A stretch of 64,000 nt of DNA, taken from the NCBI GenBank assembly GCA_947625385.1, contig CANQOB010000001.1, positions 1 to 64,000 on the forward strand. The letters run 5' to 3'. Each line of letters begins with the position of its first letter. Within the stretch, counting starts at the first letter, position 1. This document shows, in pieces, positions 1 through 9,173 of the stretch. The notes beneath the pieces are model-generated. The model was not told the origin of the DNA and ran no database searches. It saw only the letters and a list, made by a program, of their open reading frames with translations. The position numbers and the translations under genes are program-made. The DNA is from an uncultured Clostridia bacterium. GTDB taxonomy: Bacteria; Bacillota; Clostridia; Christensenellales; Borkfalkiaceae.

Positions 1-1
1 G

Positions 2-2599
2 AAAGCGGTATCGGCTGCCGTTTGCGCGGCACTGGCGACTTCCTTTGTTGCGGGCGCTGCGGCATGCGCGCCGAACGACGACGGAGGCGGCACTGCGGAA
101 GGGAAAGTGACGTATCGCACCTACACGACGGTCATGCCCAGCAACTGGAACGAGCTCACGTATTCGGACAACAACGACACCCAGATCATGGACTACATCG
201 GAAGCCCGTTCTTCGAGTACGACTATGATTTCGGCGGGGAGAGCAAGTTCAATGCGGACGGCTCCATCAATAAGGACGCCATCGTCCCCGGCGGCTTCAC
301 GGTGAAATATTCCGCCGCGACCGCGCTCAAGGACGTCACTTCGACGGTGGACGCCAAGTGGGGCTATACCGATGCGCAGAAAGAGTCGGGCGGCTATGCC
401 TGGAAGATCACCCTGCGCGAAGATCTCAAATGGGACGACGGTACGCCCATCGATGCGAACGACTTCGTCTACACGATGAAGGAGCAGCTCAATCCCGACT
501 TCTTCAACCTGCGCGCGAATCTGTATTATAATTCCACGCCTATCAAGAATGCGCGGTCCTATCTCTACGGCGGCAGACTCGGCACGGTCACGCCGATCGT
601 CAGCGAAAACCTTGGGGACGACGAGTATATCTCCATCGAAGATCTCACCACGGACGACGACGGCTACTATACCTACGATAAGGACGGCACGGTGTACTCC
701 ATTTTGCTCGACCCGAACGACGGCGGCAACTGGGGCGGAAGCCTTGCCGACTACGGCGGCGACAGCTTTTTTGCCGACTATAAGGATCCCGTCACGGGGC
801 TCGTCCGTCTCAACGAGGAGTCGCTCAATCTCTTGATGGATGTCATCGCGCAGCTGCACGGCTTCGACGATGCCGCCGACTATGCCGCGGATCCGGAGGG
901 GGGCGACTATGCCTATCAGGAATGGGAAGAGATGGCATATTTCGGCAAAGTGTTCGATGTGATCGACTTCGAGGAGGTCGGTCTGTATTCGCCGAGCAAG
1001 TATGAGCTCGTCATCTGCATGGACAGACCCATCATGTGCCTCAAAGAGGACGGGAGTCTCTCCTATCTCGCGGCTTACAACTTCTCGAGCCTTCCGCTCG
1101 TCAAGAAGGACCTCTATGAGGACTGCAAGCGCGAGCCGCAGGCGGGTTCCACCCTGTGGACGACCACCTACAATACCTCTCGTGCGACCACCGCAAGCTG
1201 GGGTCCCTACAAACTGACCGCATTCCAGAGCGGAAAATCGTATACGGTGGAGCGCAACGAGAATTGGTACGGTTACGGTCTCGAAGATAACAAGGGGCAG
1301 TACAACATCGACGCCTTCTATTGCGAGAAGATCGCGGACGTCAATACCCAGTGGATGGGCTTCCTTGGCGGCACGCTCGACGATATCGGGCTCGACGTCA
1401 GCCATAAGAACGATTTCCGCAACTCCAAATACACGCGGTTCTCACCCGGCACGGGTACCTTCGGCATCAACCTGTATGCGGGGCTCGACGGGCTCAAAGA
1501 GAACGGGCACAATGCGGGCATCCTTGCCATCAAGGATTTCCGTGAGGCGATCTCGCTCTGGATCGACCGCGACGACTACAACCAGACCATCTACACCTCG
1601 CACCAGTCCTGCTACGGTCTGCTCGGACCGAGCTACTACTATGACGTGGAGAACGGCGGCGTCTACCGCGACACCAAACAGGCGAAGGAGACCCTGCTCT
1701 CCGTCTACGGCTTCGAAAAGAATACAGACGGCAAGTGGACGGACGGTACCACCGTCTATGACGATTACGAGGATGCCTATGAGGCGATGAACGGCATGAA
1801 CCGCGACCTCGCGAAAAAGCTCGTCGCAAGCGCCTACACCGAACTCACCACCAACGCCGCAACCTACGGCTATGATTCGAGCAAAAATATCACCTTTGTC
1901 TACGGCAGTAGCGCCGACAATGACAACACCCGCCGCGGCTGGAGATATGTCAAGGCGATGATCGAAGAGCTTGTTGCGGGCACCGATCTTGAAGGTAAAA
2001 TTGACGTCACGTTCAAAAGCTTTGAAGACAGCTGGGCGAATGATTTCAGAAACGGCGCGTATGAGATCGCTGCGGGCACCGGCTTCTCGGGCGGCGCGTT
2101 CGACCCCGAGGGCTTCCTGCAATGCTATGTCGACCCCAACGCCGGGCTCATGTACTCCACATGGTGGAACACGAGCGGTGAGACCTTTACCTATACGATG
2201 CCTGCGGCAGACGTCTACGGCGACTATGCGGAAGCGGGACAGGAATATACGATGAGCGTATTCAACTGGTATGCCTGCCTCAACGGAATTGCCGATATCT
2301 ACAGTCAGCGCAACACGTTCAACTGGGGCGCAGGCGCCATTCCCGAAGGCGCGCGCATGGAACTGCTCGCCGCGCTTGAAAAGCTCGTCCTCGAAAAGTA
2401 CTATACCATCATCACGACGTCGGAGTACAGCGCCTCGCTGCTCGGAGCCAAGTTCTCCCACTTCTCCGATGACTACAACATCTTCATGGGATTCGGCGGC
2501 ACGCGCTACATGACTGTCAACTATGACGACACCGAGTGGGATGCGTATGTGAGAAGCCACAACAACGACCTCTCCACCGAATACAAGAAGGAAAACTGA
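2..2599 (+). CDS. oppA: Oligopeptide ABC transporter substrate-binding lipoprotein (OppA-like), 5' end outside window
   Basis: Extracytoplasmic solute-binding protein of the SBP_bac_5 (peptide/nickel) family that would deliver peptides to the permease encoded next door. The ORF track starts it at an internal GTG (107), but the same frame is open back to base 2. That upstream part encodes a hydrophobic Ala-rich stretch ending in 'AGAAAC', then a Gly/Asp linker, which is the end of a lipoprotein signal peptide with the lipobox Cys. The real start therefore lies before the window. Family features include 'LREDLKWDDGTPIDANDFVYT' type sequence after about residue 120. At over 860 residues it is far longer than the usual 540-600. 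It is the first visible gene of an opp operon. The substrate is inferred from family only; a nickel or other oligopeptide ligand cannot be excluded. Confidence 0.88.
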   Translation, partial: KAVSAAVCAALATSFVAGAAACAPNDDGGGTAEGKVTYRTYTTVMPSNWNELTYSDNNDTQIMDYIGSPFFEYDYDFGGESKFNADGSINKDAIVPGGFTVKYSAATALKDVTSTVDAKWGYTDAQKESGGYAWKITLREDLKWDDGTPIDANDFVYTMKEQLNPDFFNLRANLYYNSTPIKNARSYLYGGRLGTVTPIVSENLGDDEYISIEDLTTDDDGYYTYDKDGTVYSILLDPNDGGNWGGSLADYGGDSFFADYKDPVTGLVRLNEESLNLLMDVIAQLHGFDDAADYAADPEGGDYAYQEWEEMAYFGKVFDVIDFEEVGLYSPSKYELVICMDRPIMCLKEDGSLSYLAAYNFSSLPLVKKDLYEDCKREPQAGSTLWTTTYNTSRATTASWGPYKLTAFQSGKSYTVERNENWYGYGLEDNKGQYNIDAFYCEKIADVNTQWMGFLGGTLDDIGLDVSHKNDFRNSKYTRFSPGTGTFGINLYAGLDGLKENGHNAGILAIKDFREAISLWIDRDDYNQTIYTSHQSCYGLLGPSYYYDVENGGVYRDTKQAKETLLSVYGFEKNTDGKWTDGTTVYDDYEDAYEAMNGMNRDLAKKLVASAYTELTTNAATYGYDSSKNITFVYGSSADNDNTRRGWRYVKAMIEELVAGTDLEGKIDVTFKSFEDSWANDFRNGAYEIAAGTGFSGGAFDPEGFLQCYVDPNAGLMYSTWWNTSGETFTYTMPAADVYGDYAEAGQEYTMSVFNWYACLNGIADIYSQRNTFNWGAGAIPEGARMELLAALEKLVLEKYYTIITTSEYSASLLGAKFSHFSDDYNIFMGFGGTRYMTVNYDDTEWDAYVRSHNNDLSTEYKKEN

Positions 2600-2629
2600 A
2601 TCGGGCAACCCGATCATTGAATCGTAAGT

Positions 2630-2662
2630 ACAGTCGGGGGGCGGTCACGCCCCCCAAACTGT
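2630..2662 (+). terminator. Intercistronic hairpin between oppA and oppB
   Basis: Inverted repeat 'acagtcggggggcg' / 'cgccccccaaactgt' around a 4-nt loop, 30 nt after the oppA stop. It is followed by only a short T-rich stretch, so it is more likely a partial terminator or mRNA 3'-end stabiliser that keeps oppA transcripts in excess over the permease and ATPase genes than a full stop. Confidence 0.6.
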
Positions 2663-2744
2663 ATTTTGACGGAGCGCATCGACCCGCCTGCTCGGCGGAG
2701 CCCGAACCCTCGGCAAGACAAACCAACCCAACGGAGAAATCGCC

Positions 2745-3752
2745 ATGTATATGTTCAAATACGTGCTCAAACGGCTGGGACTTCTCATCATGACCTTTGC
2801 CATCATCATGCTCATGTGTTTTGTCCTCATCAAGCTGCTTCCCATCGTCGTACCCATCGTACAGGGGCAGGACGCCATGATCACCTACCGCCAGCTCGAA
2901 GCAAGGGGGTATATCTGCAACCTCGTCATCGAGGGAAACACCGTGGTCGGATTCGACTATGTGCCCATCATGCAGCAGCTCGGCACCTATCTCCAACGCA
3001 TCTTTTTGCATGGGGATTTCGGCATCGGCGTGTCGCTGCCCGAATACCGCAACCAGCCCGTCTGGGACGTGTTCGTGGAGAAATTGCCGCCCACGGTGCT
3101 CATCAACGTCTATTCGTCTCTCATCGGCGTGCCCATCGGCTTGGGGCTCGGGATCTTTGCCGCCCTCAAAAAGAATAAATGGCAGGATCAGGTCATCAAT
3201 GTGGTCGTCATTCTGCTCATTTCCCTTCCGAGCATGGTGCTCGGTCTTGTCATACAGTATGTTTTCTGCTTCCGTCTCGGGTGGTTCCCGCTGACGATGA
3301 AATCGGGCTACGACTATTTCTCGTGGGATATGTTCGTGAGTATGCTGCCCGCGGTCTTTTCGCTATGTTTGGGAAGTATTGCGGGCTACACCCGTCTCAC
3401 GCGGGCGGAGCTCTCCGAGGTTTTGACGGGGGAATATATGCTCCTTGCGCGCACCAAGGGGCTCACCAAGGGGCAGGCGACGCTCCGCCATGCCCTGCGC
3501 AACTCCATGGTGCCCATCTTCCCGTCCATTCTCTCGGAGTTCGTCGCGGTGCTCTCCGGCTCGCTCATCATCGAGGCGATGTTCTCCATCCCCGGCGTGG
3601 GCGGTCTCTATCTCGATTCCATCACTTACCAGGACTATGATTTCTTCATGCTGCTCTCCGGGTTCTACACGCTCGTAGGACTTTTGGCGGGCATCGTCGT
3701 CGATATCTCCTACGGATTTATCGACCCGCGCATCAGGATGGGGGCGAAATAA
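2745..3752 (+). CDS. oppB: Peptide ABC transporter permease, OppB/DppB type
   Basis: Inner-membrane permease of the binding-protein-dependent type, forming the translocation pore with OppC. The N-terminus 'MYMFKYVLKRLGLLIMTFAI' is a typical first membrane segment. Several further hydrophobic helices follow, and the cytoplasmic EAA loop is seen as 'EYMLLARTKGLTKGQATLRH' near residue 230. 335 residues is normal for the family. ATG at 2745 has an upstream GGAGA. Only one base separates its stop from the oppC start, so the two are translated together. Confidence 0.92.
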   Translation: MYMFKYVLKRLGLLIMTFAIIMLMCFVLIKLLPIVVPIVQGQDAMITYRQLEARGYICNLVIEGNTVVGFDYVPIMQQLGTYLQRIFLHGDFGIGVSLPEYRNQPVWDVFVEKLPPTVLINVYSSLIGVPIGLGLGIFAALKKNKWQDQVINVVVILLISLPSMVLGLVIQYVFCFRLGWFPLTMKSGYDYFSWDMFVSMLPAVFSLCLGSIAGYTRLTRAELSEVLTGEYMLLARTKGLTKGQATLRHALRNSMVPIFPSILSEFVAVLSGSLIIEAMFSIPGVGGLYLDSITYQDYDFFMLLSGFYTLVGLLAGIVVDISYGFIDPRIRMGAK

Positions 3753-3753
3753 T

Positions 3754-5301
3754 ATGACGTACGAAAATATTCCCAAGGAAAAATTCGAATTTGCGGGGGA
3801 GAGGGACGTCTCTCACGACAAAAAACTTGCGACCAAGCCGCGCTCCTATTTCAGGGACGCGCTCTCGCGGTTCGCCAAGAACAAGGGCTCCATCGTCGGG
3901 GCGGTCATCATCTGCTGCCTCGTGCTGTTTGCGCTCATTGCCCCGCTGTGCACGCAATACAGCGTCGCTTACCGCGACTCCTATTATACGACGACGCTGC
4001 CCAAAGCCCATCTCTTCGAGAACACTTCGTTCTGGGACGGGTGCGAAGTAAAGGAAGCCGGCAAGACCTCCTTCATGTATTATTTGGCGATGGGGCAGGA
4101 GACGGGGCACAACGCCGTCAAAAACCAACAGTACTCCTACGATGCGGACGCCGACCTCTATACCTTCCGTCTCGATTCCTACCATAAGATCGGCATGATC
4201 TACAAGGCGTTTTTGGCGGATGAATACGAGGCGCTGCAAACCTATCAGACGGACACGGGCAAGCAGGTCATCTATCCGACGGTGCCCGTCGGCAGCCGTC
4301 CGAAGGCGCAGCAGGACAAAAACAACGCCAACTATTATTTCCAGACGAGCGGCACCACAAAGACGAATATCGTGTACGGAGAGGACGGGAACGTCATCCC
4401 CGTCTATGCGACGACTGCGGAAAAGGGTTCGGACGGCTATCATTCCCTTCGTATCGAGGGAGAGGACGGATTCACGGGTACAGACGGGGAAACGCTCTAT
4501 TATTCCTATGCCCGCCGCACTTCCTCGGGCTATGAGTGCCGCATCAACTACTACGAATACTATATCTATAACCATACCTGTGTGTTGCAGGACGGCATCA
4601 CCGAGCCGTACTTCCCGTTCGGGACGACGGGGATGGGGCAGGACATTCTCACCTGCCTTGCCTCGGGCGCGCGCTTTTCCTTCCTGTTCGCGATCGCGGT
4701 CGCTGCGGTCAACCTCGTCGTGGGCGCGATCTACGGCGCCATCGAAGGGTACTACGGCGGAAAGATCGACCTCGTCATGGAGAGAATCTCGGACATTCTG
4801 AGCGCTGTGCCCACCATGATCGTCATCACCCTTCTCAAACTGCACATGGGCGGTTCGAGCCAGATTCTGGTGCTCTTTATCGCGTTCTTTTTGACGGGCT
4901 GGATAGGGATGGCGGCAAGCACGCGCATGCAGTTTTACCGCTATAAAAATCAGGAATACATCCTTGCGGCGCGCACACTGGGCGCGCGGGACAGGCGCGT
5001 CATCTGGAAGCACATCTTCCCCAATGCGATCGGGACCCTCATCACGGGCTGCGCGCTCATCATCCCGAGCATGATCTACTCGGAGACGAGCCTCAGCTAC
5101 CTCGGAATCATCAACCTGTCCTCGGGGAACATCACGAGCGTCGGAACGCTGATCGCCGCGGGGCAGAGTTCGCTCGCAACGGCGCCCTTCATCACGATGT
5201 TCCCGTCGGTATTCCTCATTCTGCTCATGCTGTCCTTCAACCTTTTCGGGAACGGGCTGCGCGACGCATTCAATCCCACCCTGCGCGGGACGGAGGGCTG
5301 A
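3754..5301 (+). CDS. oppC: Peptide ABC transporter permease, OppC/DppC type with large extracytoplasmic insertion
   Basis: Second permease subunit of the Opp importer. It has a cytoplasmic N-terminus, TM1 at about residues 45-70, then roughly 215 residues of soluble Tyr/Asp/Thr-rich sequence before the conserved 'FGTTGMGQDILT' element at about residue 288. The permease core follows, with an EAA loop 'EYILAARTLGARDRRVIWKH' near residue 398. Typical OppC proteins are about 300 residues and reach this element near residue 80-90, so about 200 extra residues sit on the outer face. They may contact the unusually large binding protein. The gene is tightly coupled to oppB (1 nt) and oppD (1 nt). Confidence 0.9.
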   Translation: MTYENIPKEKFEFAGERDVSHDKKLATKPRSYFRDALSRFAKNKGSIVGAVIICCLVLFALIAPLCTQYSVAYRDSYYTTTLPKAHLFENTSFWDGCEVKEAGKTSFMYYLAMGQETGHNAVKNQQYSYDADADLYTFRLDSYHKIGMIYKAFLADEYEALQTYQTDTGKQVIYPTVPVGSRPKAQQDKNNANYYFQTSGTTKTNIVYGEDGNVIPVYATTAEKGSDGYHSLRIEGEDGFTGTDGETLYYSYARRTSSGYECRINYYEYYIYNHTCVLQDGITEPYFPFGTTGMGQDILTCLASGARFSFLFAIAVAAVNLVVGAIYGAIEGYYGGKIDLVMERISDILSAVPTMIVITLLKLHMGGSSQILVLFIAFFLTGWIGMAASTRMQFYRYKNQEYILAARTLGARDRRVIWKHIFPNAIGTLITGCALIIPSMIYSETSLSYLGIINLSSGNITSVGTLIAAGQSSLATAPFITMFPSVFLILLMLSFNLFGNGLRDAFNPTLRGTEG

Positions 5302-5302
5302 T

Positions 5303-7510
5303 ATGGAGAGAGAAGTCAAACTCGAAGTCAATAATCTCCGCATCTCTTTCCGCACGGACGCGGGCAAAGTGCAAGCCGTGCGGGATATCTCCTTCAAACT
5401 CTATAAGGGGGAGACCCTTGCCATCGTCGGGGAGAGCGGCTCGGGAAAGAGCGTGACCAACCGCGCCGTCATGGGAATTTTGGCGGGCAACGCCATCAAA
5501 GAGGGGGGAGAGATCATCTATGACGGACAGGACCTCATGAAGATCTCCGAGGAGGATTTCCATAAGCTCCGCGGGGATAAGATCGCCATGATCTTCCAGG
5601 ATCCGCTCTCTTCGCTCAATCCCATTATGCGCATCGGGAAGCAGATGACCGAGGCGATGCTCCTCAAAGGCAAGGCAAGCCAGCGGAACAGCCGCCGGGA
5701 TTTCAACGCCATGCTCGCTCTGCTCGAAAAGAACATGAACGGCGCGCTCGGAGAGAGTTACGCTGCGGAAAATGCGGCATGGTGCAAAAATTTCGACAAA
5801 TTCGAATATAAACATATCGCGCTCGAACAGGCGTACAACCATGCGCTGGAAGCGGCGCAGGACGCTGTTTCCGACATCGAGGATATCCTGTTCCGCATTC
5901 AGAAGAGCGCATACAAAAACGTTCTGCACGATGCGCGCGAGGCGATCGCACGGGCGGGGGAGAGCGTCAACGAATATGTTGTCCATGCCCGCGCGGAGGA
6001 GCTGAAACGCGAGATCGCCGCCGCGAAGAAATTCTTGCGGATTCCCATCGCCTTGATCGCAGAGGACTTTTTCCGCGATCTGTTCGGCAGAGAGGAGCGG
6101 AAGAAAGCCGTGGAGACGGATTACGAATCGCTTGCCGTATCTCTCGGGAAGATCTCGGAGATTCTTTCCGAAGCGATCGCCTTCCCCCGCCCCGATTTCT
6201 TTGCGATGGGATACTTTCTGACCTTCGCGGAGGAGCCTATGCCCGAGATGGAGGTCGAAAAACTCAACGTATTTTTGCACAACTATCTCGCGGAACATTT
6301 TATGTACGCCTTCATCGAGCGCGCCGAGAAGGCTCTCGCGTATTCGCGGAGCCGGGCTGCGGCGAAAAAGAAGGAGGCGATTCCGCTCCTTTCGGAGGGC
6401 TCGCGCTTCTTTTTGGGCGATTTCAACAAAAAAAGCGCCGCCGCCGAGGCAAAAAAACTCTCCCTCGCGGTAGAAGCCGCCATCGACAGAGCGGAGATCG
6501 TCAAGGACAACCGCGCTTATACCTTCTCGTCCAGCCTCAAAGCTGCGGTGGACGGCTATTTCGAAGCCATTATCCGAAACCGCAAAGAGGAAGCACGCTA
6601 CGCGCGCGAGGCGCGCCGCCATGCGCGGGCTGCCGCGCGGGGGAAGGCTTCGTACGAGGTCGCAGAAAAGAATCTCACCGACCTTGCCGCAGCCAAAGAG
6701 GACATCTCCGCGCTCATTCTGCGCGTTGCGGAGGATTTCGAAGGCAAACTCGACGCTCCGCAGGATTTCCACGAGAAGGCGAACGACCTCATCGATTATC
6801 TCAAAGCGAAGGCGTCCGGCGTCGTCTATAAAGTGACCAAGGGCATGGCAAAACTGCGCGCCCTCAAACTCATGGAGGAGGTCGGGATTCCCGAACCGCA
6901 CCGCCGTTTCCGGCAATATCCCTTTGAATTTTCGGGCGGGATGCGGCAGCGCATCGTCATCGCGATCGCCCTTGCCGCCAACCCCGATATCCTCATCTGC
7001 GACGAGCCGACGACGGCGCTCGACGTCACCATCCAGGCGCAGATTCTCGAACTCATCAACAAGATCAAGCGGGAACGCAACCTCTCCGTCATCTTCATCA
7101 CGCACAACCTCGGCGTCGTCGCCAACATGGCGGACAGAGTTGCCGTCATGTATGCAGGCAAGATCGTGGAGGTGGGCACGGCGGACGACGTGTTCTATTC
7201 TCCCGCACATCCCTATACATGGGCGCTGCTCTCCTCGATGCCCGACCTCGACACCAAGGAGAAACTTGCGGCTATCCCCGGAACGCCGCCGAATATGATC
7301 TATCCCCCCAAGGGAGACGCATTCGCCGAGCGCAACGCCTATGCGCTCAAAATCGACTTCGAACAAGAGCCGCCCATGTTCCGCATCTCGGATACCCACT
7401 ATGCGGCGACATGGCTGCTTCATCCCGACGCGCCCAAGGTGGAGCCGCCCAAGACGGTCACCGACCGCATTGCGCGCATGAAGGCGAAAGGAGGACGGAA
7501 TGGACAGTGA
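5303..7510 (+). CDS. oppD: Peptide ABC transporter ATPase, OppD type with ~380-residue insertion
   Basis: Cytoplasmic ATPase energising peptide import. Walker A 'GESGSGKS' lies near residue 43 and the Q-loop 'MIFQDPLSSLNP' near residue 98. Signature 'FSGGMRQR' comes only near residue 542, with Walker B 'ILICDEPTTALD' right after. Family members have about 60 residues between Q-loop and signature; here there are about 440. The insert begins after 'LLKGKAS' (about 125) and ends before 'LKLMEEVGIPEP' (about 515), that is, inside the helical subdomain. It is Ala/Glu/Lys/Arg-rich with few prolines and looks mostly alpha-helical. A C-terminal oligopeptide-transporter domain follows. The whole is 735 residues against about 335 normally, with one uninterrupted frame, so this is not an assembly fusion. 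The start overlaps nothing and follows oppC by one base. Confidence 0.92.
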   Translation: MEREVKLEVNNLRISFRTDAGKVQAVRDISFKLYKGETLAIVGESGSGKSVTNRAVMGILAGNAIKEGGEIIYDGQDLMKISEEDFHKLRGDKIAMIFQDPLSSLNPIMRIGKQMTEAMLLKGKASQRNSRRDFNAMLALLEKNMNGALGESYAAENAAWCKNFDKFEYKHIALEQAYNHALEAAQDAVSDIEDILFRIQKSAYKNVLHDAREAIARAGESVNEYVVHARAEELKREIAAAKKFLRIPIALIAEDFFRDLFGREERKKAVETDYESLAVSLGKISEILSEAIAFPRPDFFAMGYFLTFAEEPMPEMEVEKLNVFLHNYLAEHFMYAFIERAEKALAYSRSRAAAKKKEAIPLLSEGSRFFLGDFNKKSAAAEAKKLSLAVEAAIDRAEIVKDNRAYTFSSSLKAAVDGYFEAIIRNRKEEARYAREARRHARAAARGKASYEVAEKNLTDLAAAKEDISALILRVAEDFEGKLDAPQDFHEKANDLIDYLKAKASGVVYKVTKGMAKLRALKLMEEVGIPEPHRRFRQYPFEFSGGMRQRIVIAIALAANPDILICDEPTTALDVTIQAQILELINKIKRERNLSVIFITHNLGVVANMADRVAVMYAGKIVEVGTADDVFYSPAHPYTWALLSSMPDLDTKEKLAAIPGTPPNMIYPPKGDAFAERNAYALKIDFEQEPPMFRISDTHYAATWLLHPDAPKVEPPKTVTDRIARMKAKGGRNGQ

Positions 7511-8750
7511 CGTCATTCTCAGAGTAGAACATCTCTGCCAATATTTCAAGATGGGACACGGAGAGCTCAAAGCGGTGGACGACGTTAGCTTTGACATCAA
7601 ACGCGGAGAGGTATTCGGTCTCGTCGGAGAAAGCGGCTGCGGCAAGACGACGACGGGGCGCTCCATCATCCGTCTCTACGATGTGACGGGTGGGAGCGTT
7701 TGGTTCGAAGGGCAGCGTATCTGCGCGGGAACGCGCACCTATCGGGACGCTGTGCGCGCCGCAAGAAAGCAATACCGCGCGGAGCGGAAGGAGATCTCCG
7801 CCCTGCTCAAAGAGGAGGGGGCGGACAGGGAAGCGTTGCTTTCCCGCCTTTCCGCCGCCGAAAACGCTTTCCGCGCCACCGTGCGGGAGCAGACGGCAAA
7901 TATCCGCGCCGCCAATGACGACCAGCGGAACTGCAACAAAAAGTATGCCGCCGCCCAAGTGGAAAAGGTGAAGGAAGCGTATGCGCCCCGCCTCGATGCG
8001 GCTGCACCCGGGGAGGAGAGGGAAGCGCTCGAAGCAGAGTTCAAAAGAGCCGTTCTTTTCGCCAAAAAAGACAGGATCATGAACAAGATCCAGATGATCT
8101 TCCAAGATCCCATCGCCTCCCTCGACCCCCGCATGACGGTGCGGGAGATCATTGCCGAAGGGCTGGTCATCCGCGGCATCAAGGACAAAAAATACATCGA
8201 CGAACAGGTCTATAAGATGCTCGATCTCGTCGGGCTCGTTCCCGAGCATGCGGGGCGGTATCCCCACGAATTTTCGGGCGGACAGCGGCAGCGCATCGGC
8301 ATCGCCCGCGCCATCGTGCTCCACCCGGAGCTTATCATCGCGGACGAACCCATTTCCGCGCTCGATGTTTCCATTCAGGCGCAGGTCATCAATTTGCTCA
8401 ACGATTTGCGGGAGAAACTCGGGCTGACCGTGCTCTTCATCGCCCACGACCTCTCCGTCGTCAAGTATTTTTCCGACCGCATCGGCGTCATGTACTTCGG
8501 CAAACTCGTCGAGCTGGCGGCATCCGACGAGCTGTTCGCCCACCCGTTGCATCCCTACACGCGGTCTCTGCTCTCCGCCATCCCGCTGCCAGACCCCGAA
8601 TTCGAAAAGGGGAGAGTGCGCATCGTGTACAATCCCATCGCGGAACATGACTATTCGAGCGATCTTCCGTCCTTCCGGGAGGTCGCAGAGGGGCATTTCG
8701 TCTACTGCAACGATGCGGAATTTGCAAGATACAGGGAAGAACTTTCATGA
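7500..8750 (+). CDS. oppF: Peptide ABC transporter ATPase, OppF type with ~100-residue insertion
   Basis: Second ATPase of the importer, overlapping the end of oppD by 11 nt. Walker A is 'GESGCGKTTT' (about residue 42), Q-loop 'MIFQDPIASLDPRMT' near residue 200, signature 'FSGGQRQR' and Walker B 'LIIADEPISALD' follow at normal spacing, and the C-terminal extension is typical of OppF. The extra sequence lies between the beta subdomain (about residue 75) and the Q-loop, a different place from the OppD insert. It is very rich in Ala, Arg, Glu and Lys, consistent with a helical hairpin or coiled coil. Typical length is about 320-335; this one is 416. Confidence 0.92.
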   Translation: MDSDVILRVEHLCQYFKMGHGELKAVDDVSFDIKRGEVFGLVGESGCGKTTTGRSIIRLYDVTGGSVWFEGQRICAGTRTYRDAVRAARKQYRAERKEISALLKEEGADREALLSRLSAAENAFRATVREQTANIRAANDDQRNCNKKYAAAQVEKVKEAYAPRLDAAAPGEEREALEAEFKRAVLFAKKDRIMNKIQMIFQDPIASLDPRMTVREIIAEGLVIRGIKDKKYIDEQVYKMLDLVGLVPEHAGRYPHEFSGGQRQRIGIARAIVLHPELIIADEPISALDVSIQAQVINLLNDLREKLGLTVLFIAHDLSVVKYFSDRIGVMYFGKLVELAASDELFAHPLHPYTRSLLSAIPLPDPEFEKGRVRIVYNPIAEHDYSSDLPSFREVAEGHFVYCNDAEFARYREELS

Positions 8751-9145
8751 AGAAAAAGCTACTCGGCTACGGCATATCTCTCCTCATCGGCGCCGCCGTC
8801 GCCCTGCTCGTCATGGGGCTGCGCGGAATTTTTACCGAAACGGAGCCGCGGGAGATCATGCGGCTGCTGTCGGACGCCTTTTTCGTCCCCGGAGTTATCC
8901 TTGCGGGCGTGGGGCTGCTCGTCTTTGCGACGAACGGCGGCGTGTTCGATATGCTTGCCTATTCGATGATTCTCTTCGTCAATCTCTTCCGCAGAAACGT
9001 GCAGGACAGAAAATACAGGGACTTTTACGAATACCGCGAAGCCAAAAAGGACAGGAAAAGAAAGAGTCTTGCCTTTTTGCTCGTGGTGGGGCTCTTCTAT
9101 ATCGCTCTCGCGGCGCTCTTTCTCATTCTCTACGGGCAGCTGTGA
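8747..9145 (+). CDS. Small DUF3899-like integral membrane protein
   Basis: 132 residues with an N-terminal membrane helix (about 5-25), a second hydrophobic region (about 45-80) and a third near the C-terminus (about 105-130). Between them is a short charged cytoplasmic segment rich in Lys, Arg and Asp. The pattern 'SDAFFVPGVILAGVGLLVF' resembles the DUF3899 family of unknown function; this is a recollection of the family pattern, not a search result. Its ATG overlaps the oppF stop (ATGA), so it is co-translated with the transporter and may be an accessory membrane subunit. Confidence 0.7.
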   Translation: MKKKLLGYGISLLIGAAVALLVMGLRGIFTETEPREIMRLLSDAFFVPGVILAGVGLLVFATNGGVFDMLAYSMILFVNLFRRNVQDRKYRDFYEYREAKKDRKRKSLAFLLVVGLFYIALAALFLILYGQL

Positions 9146-9173
9146 GAGAAATCGGACCGAGGCAGGTGAAACC

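Noticed and set aside
5270-7669. 799-residue minus-strand ORF
   Set aside because: Reverse-strand shadow of oppD and the start of oppF.
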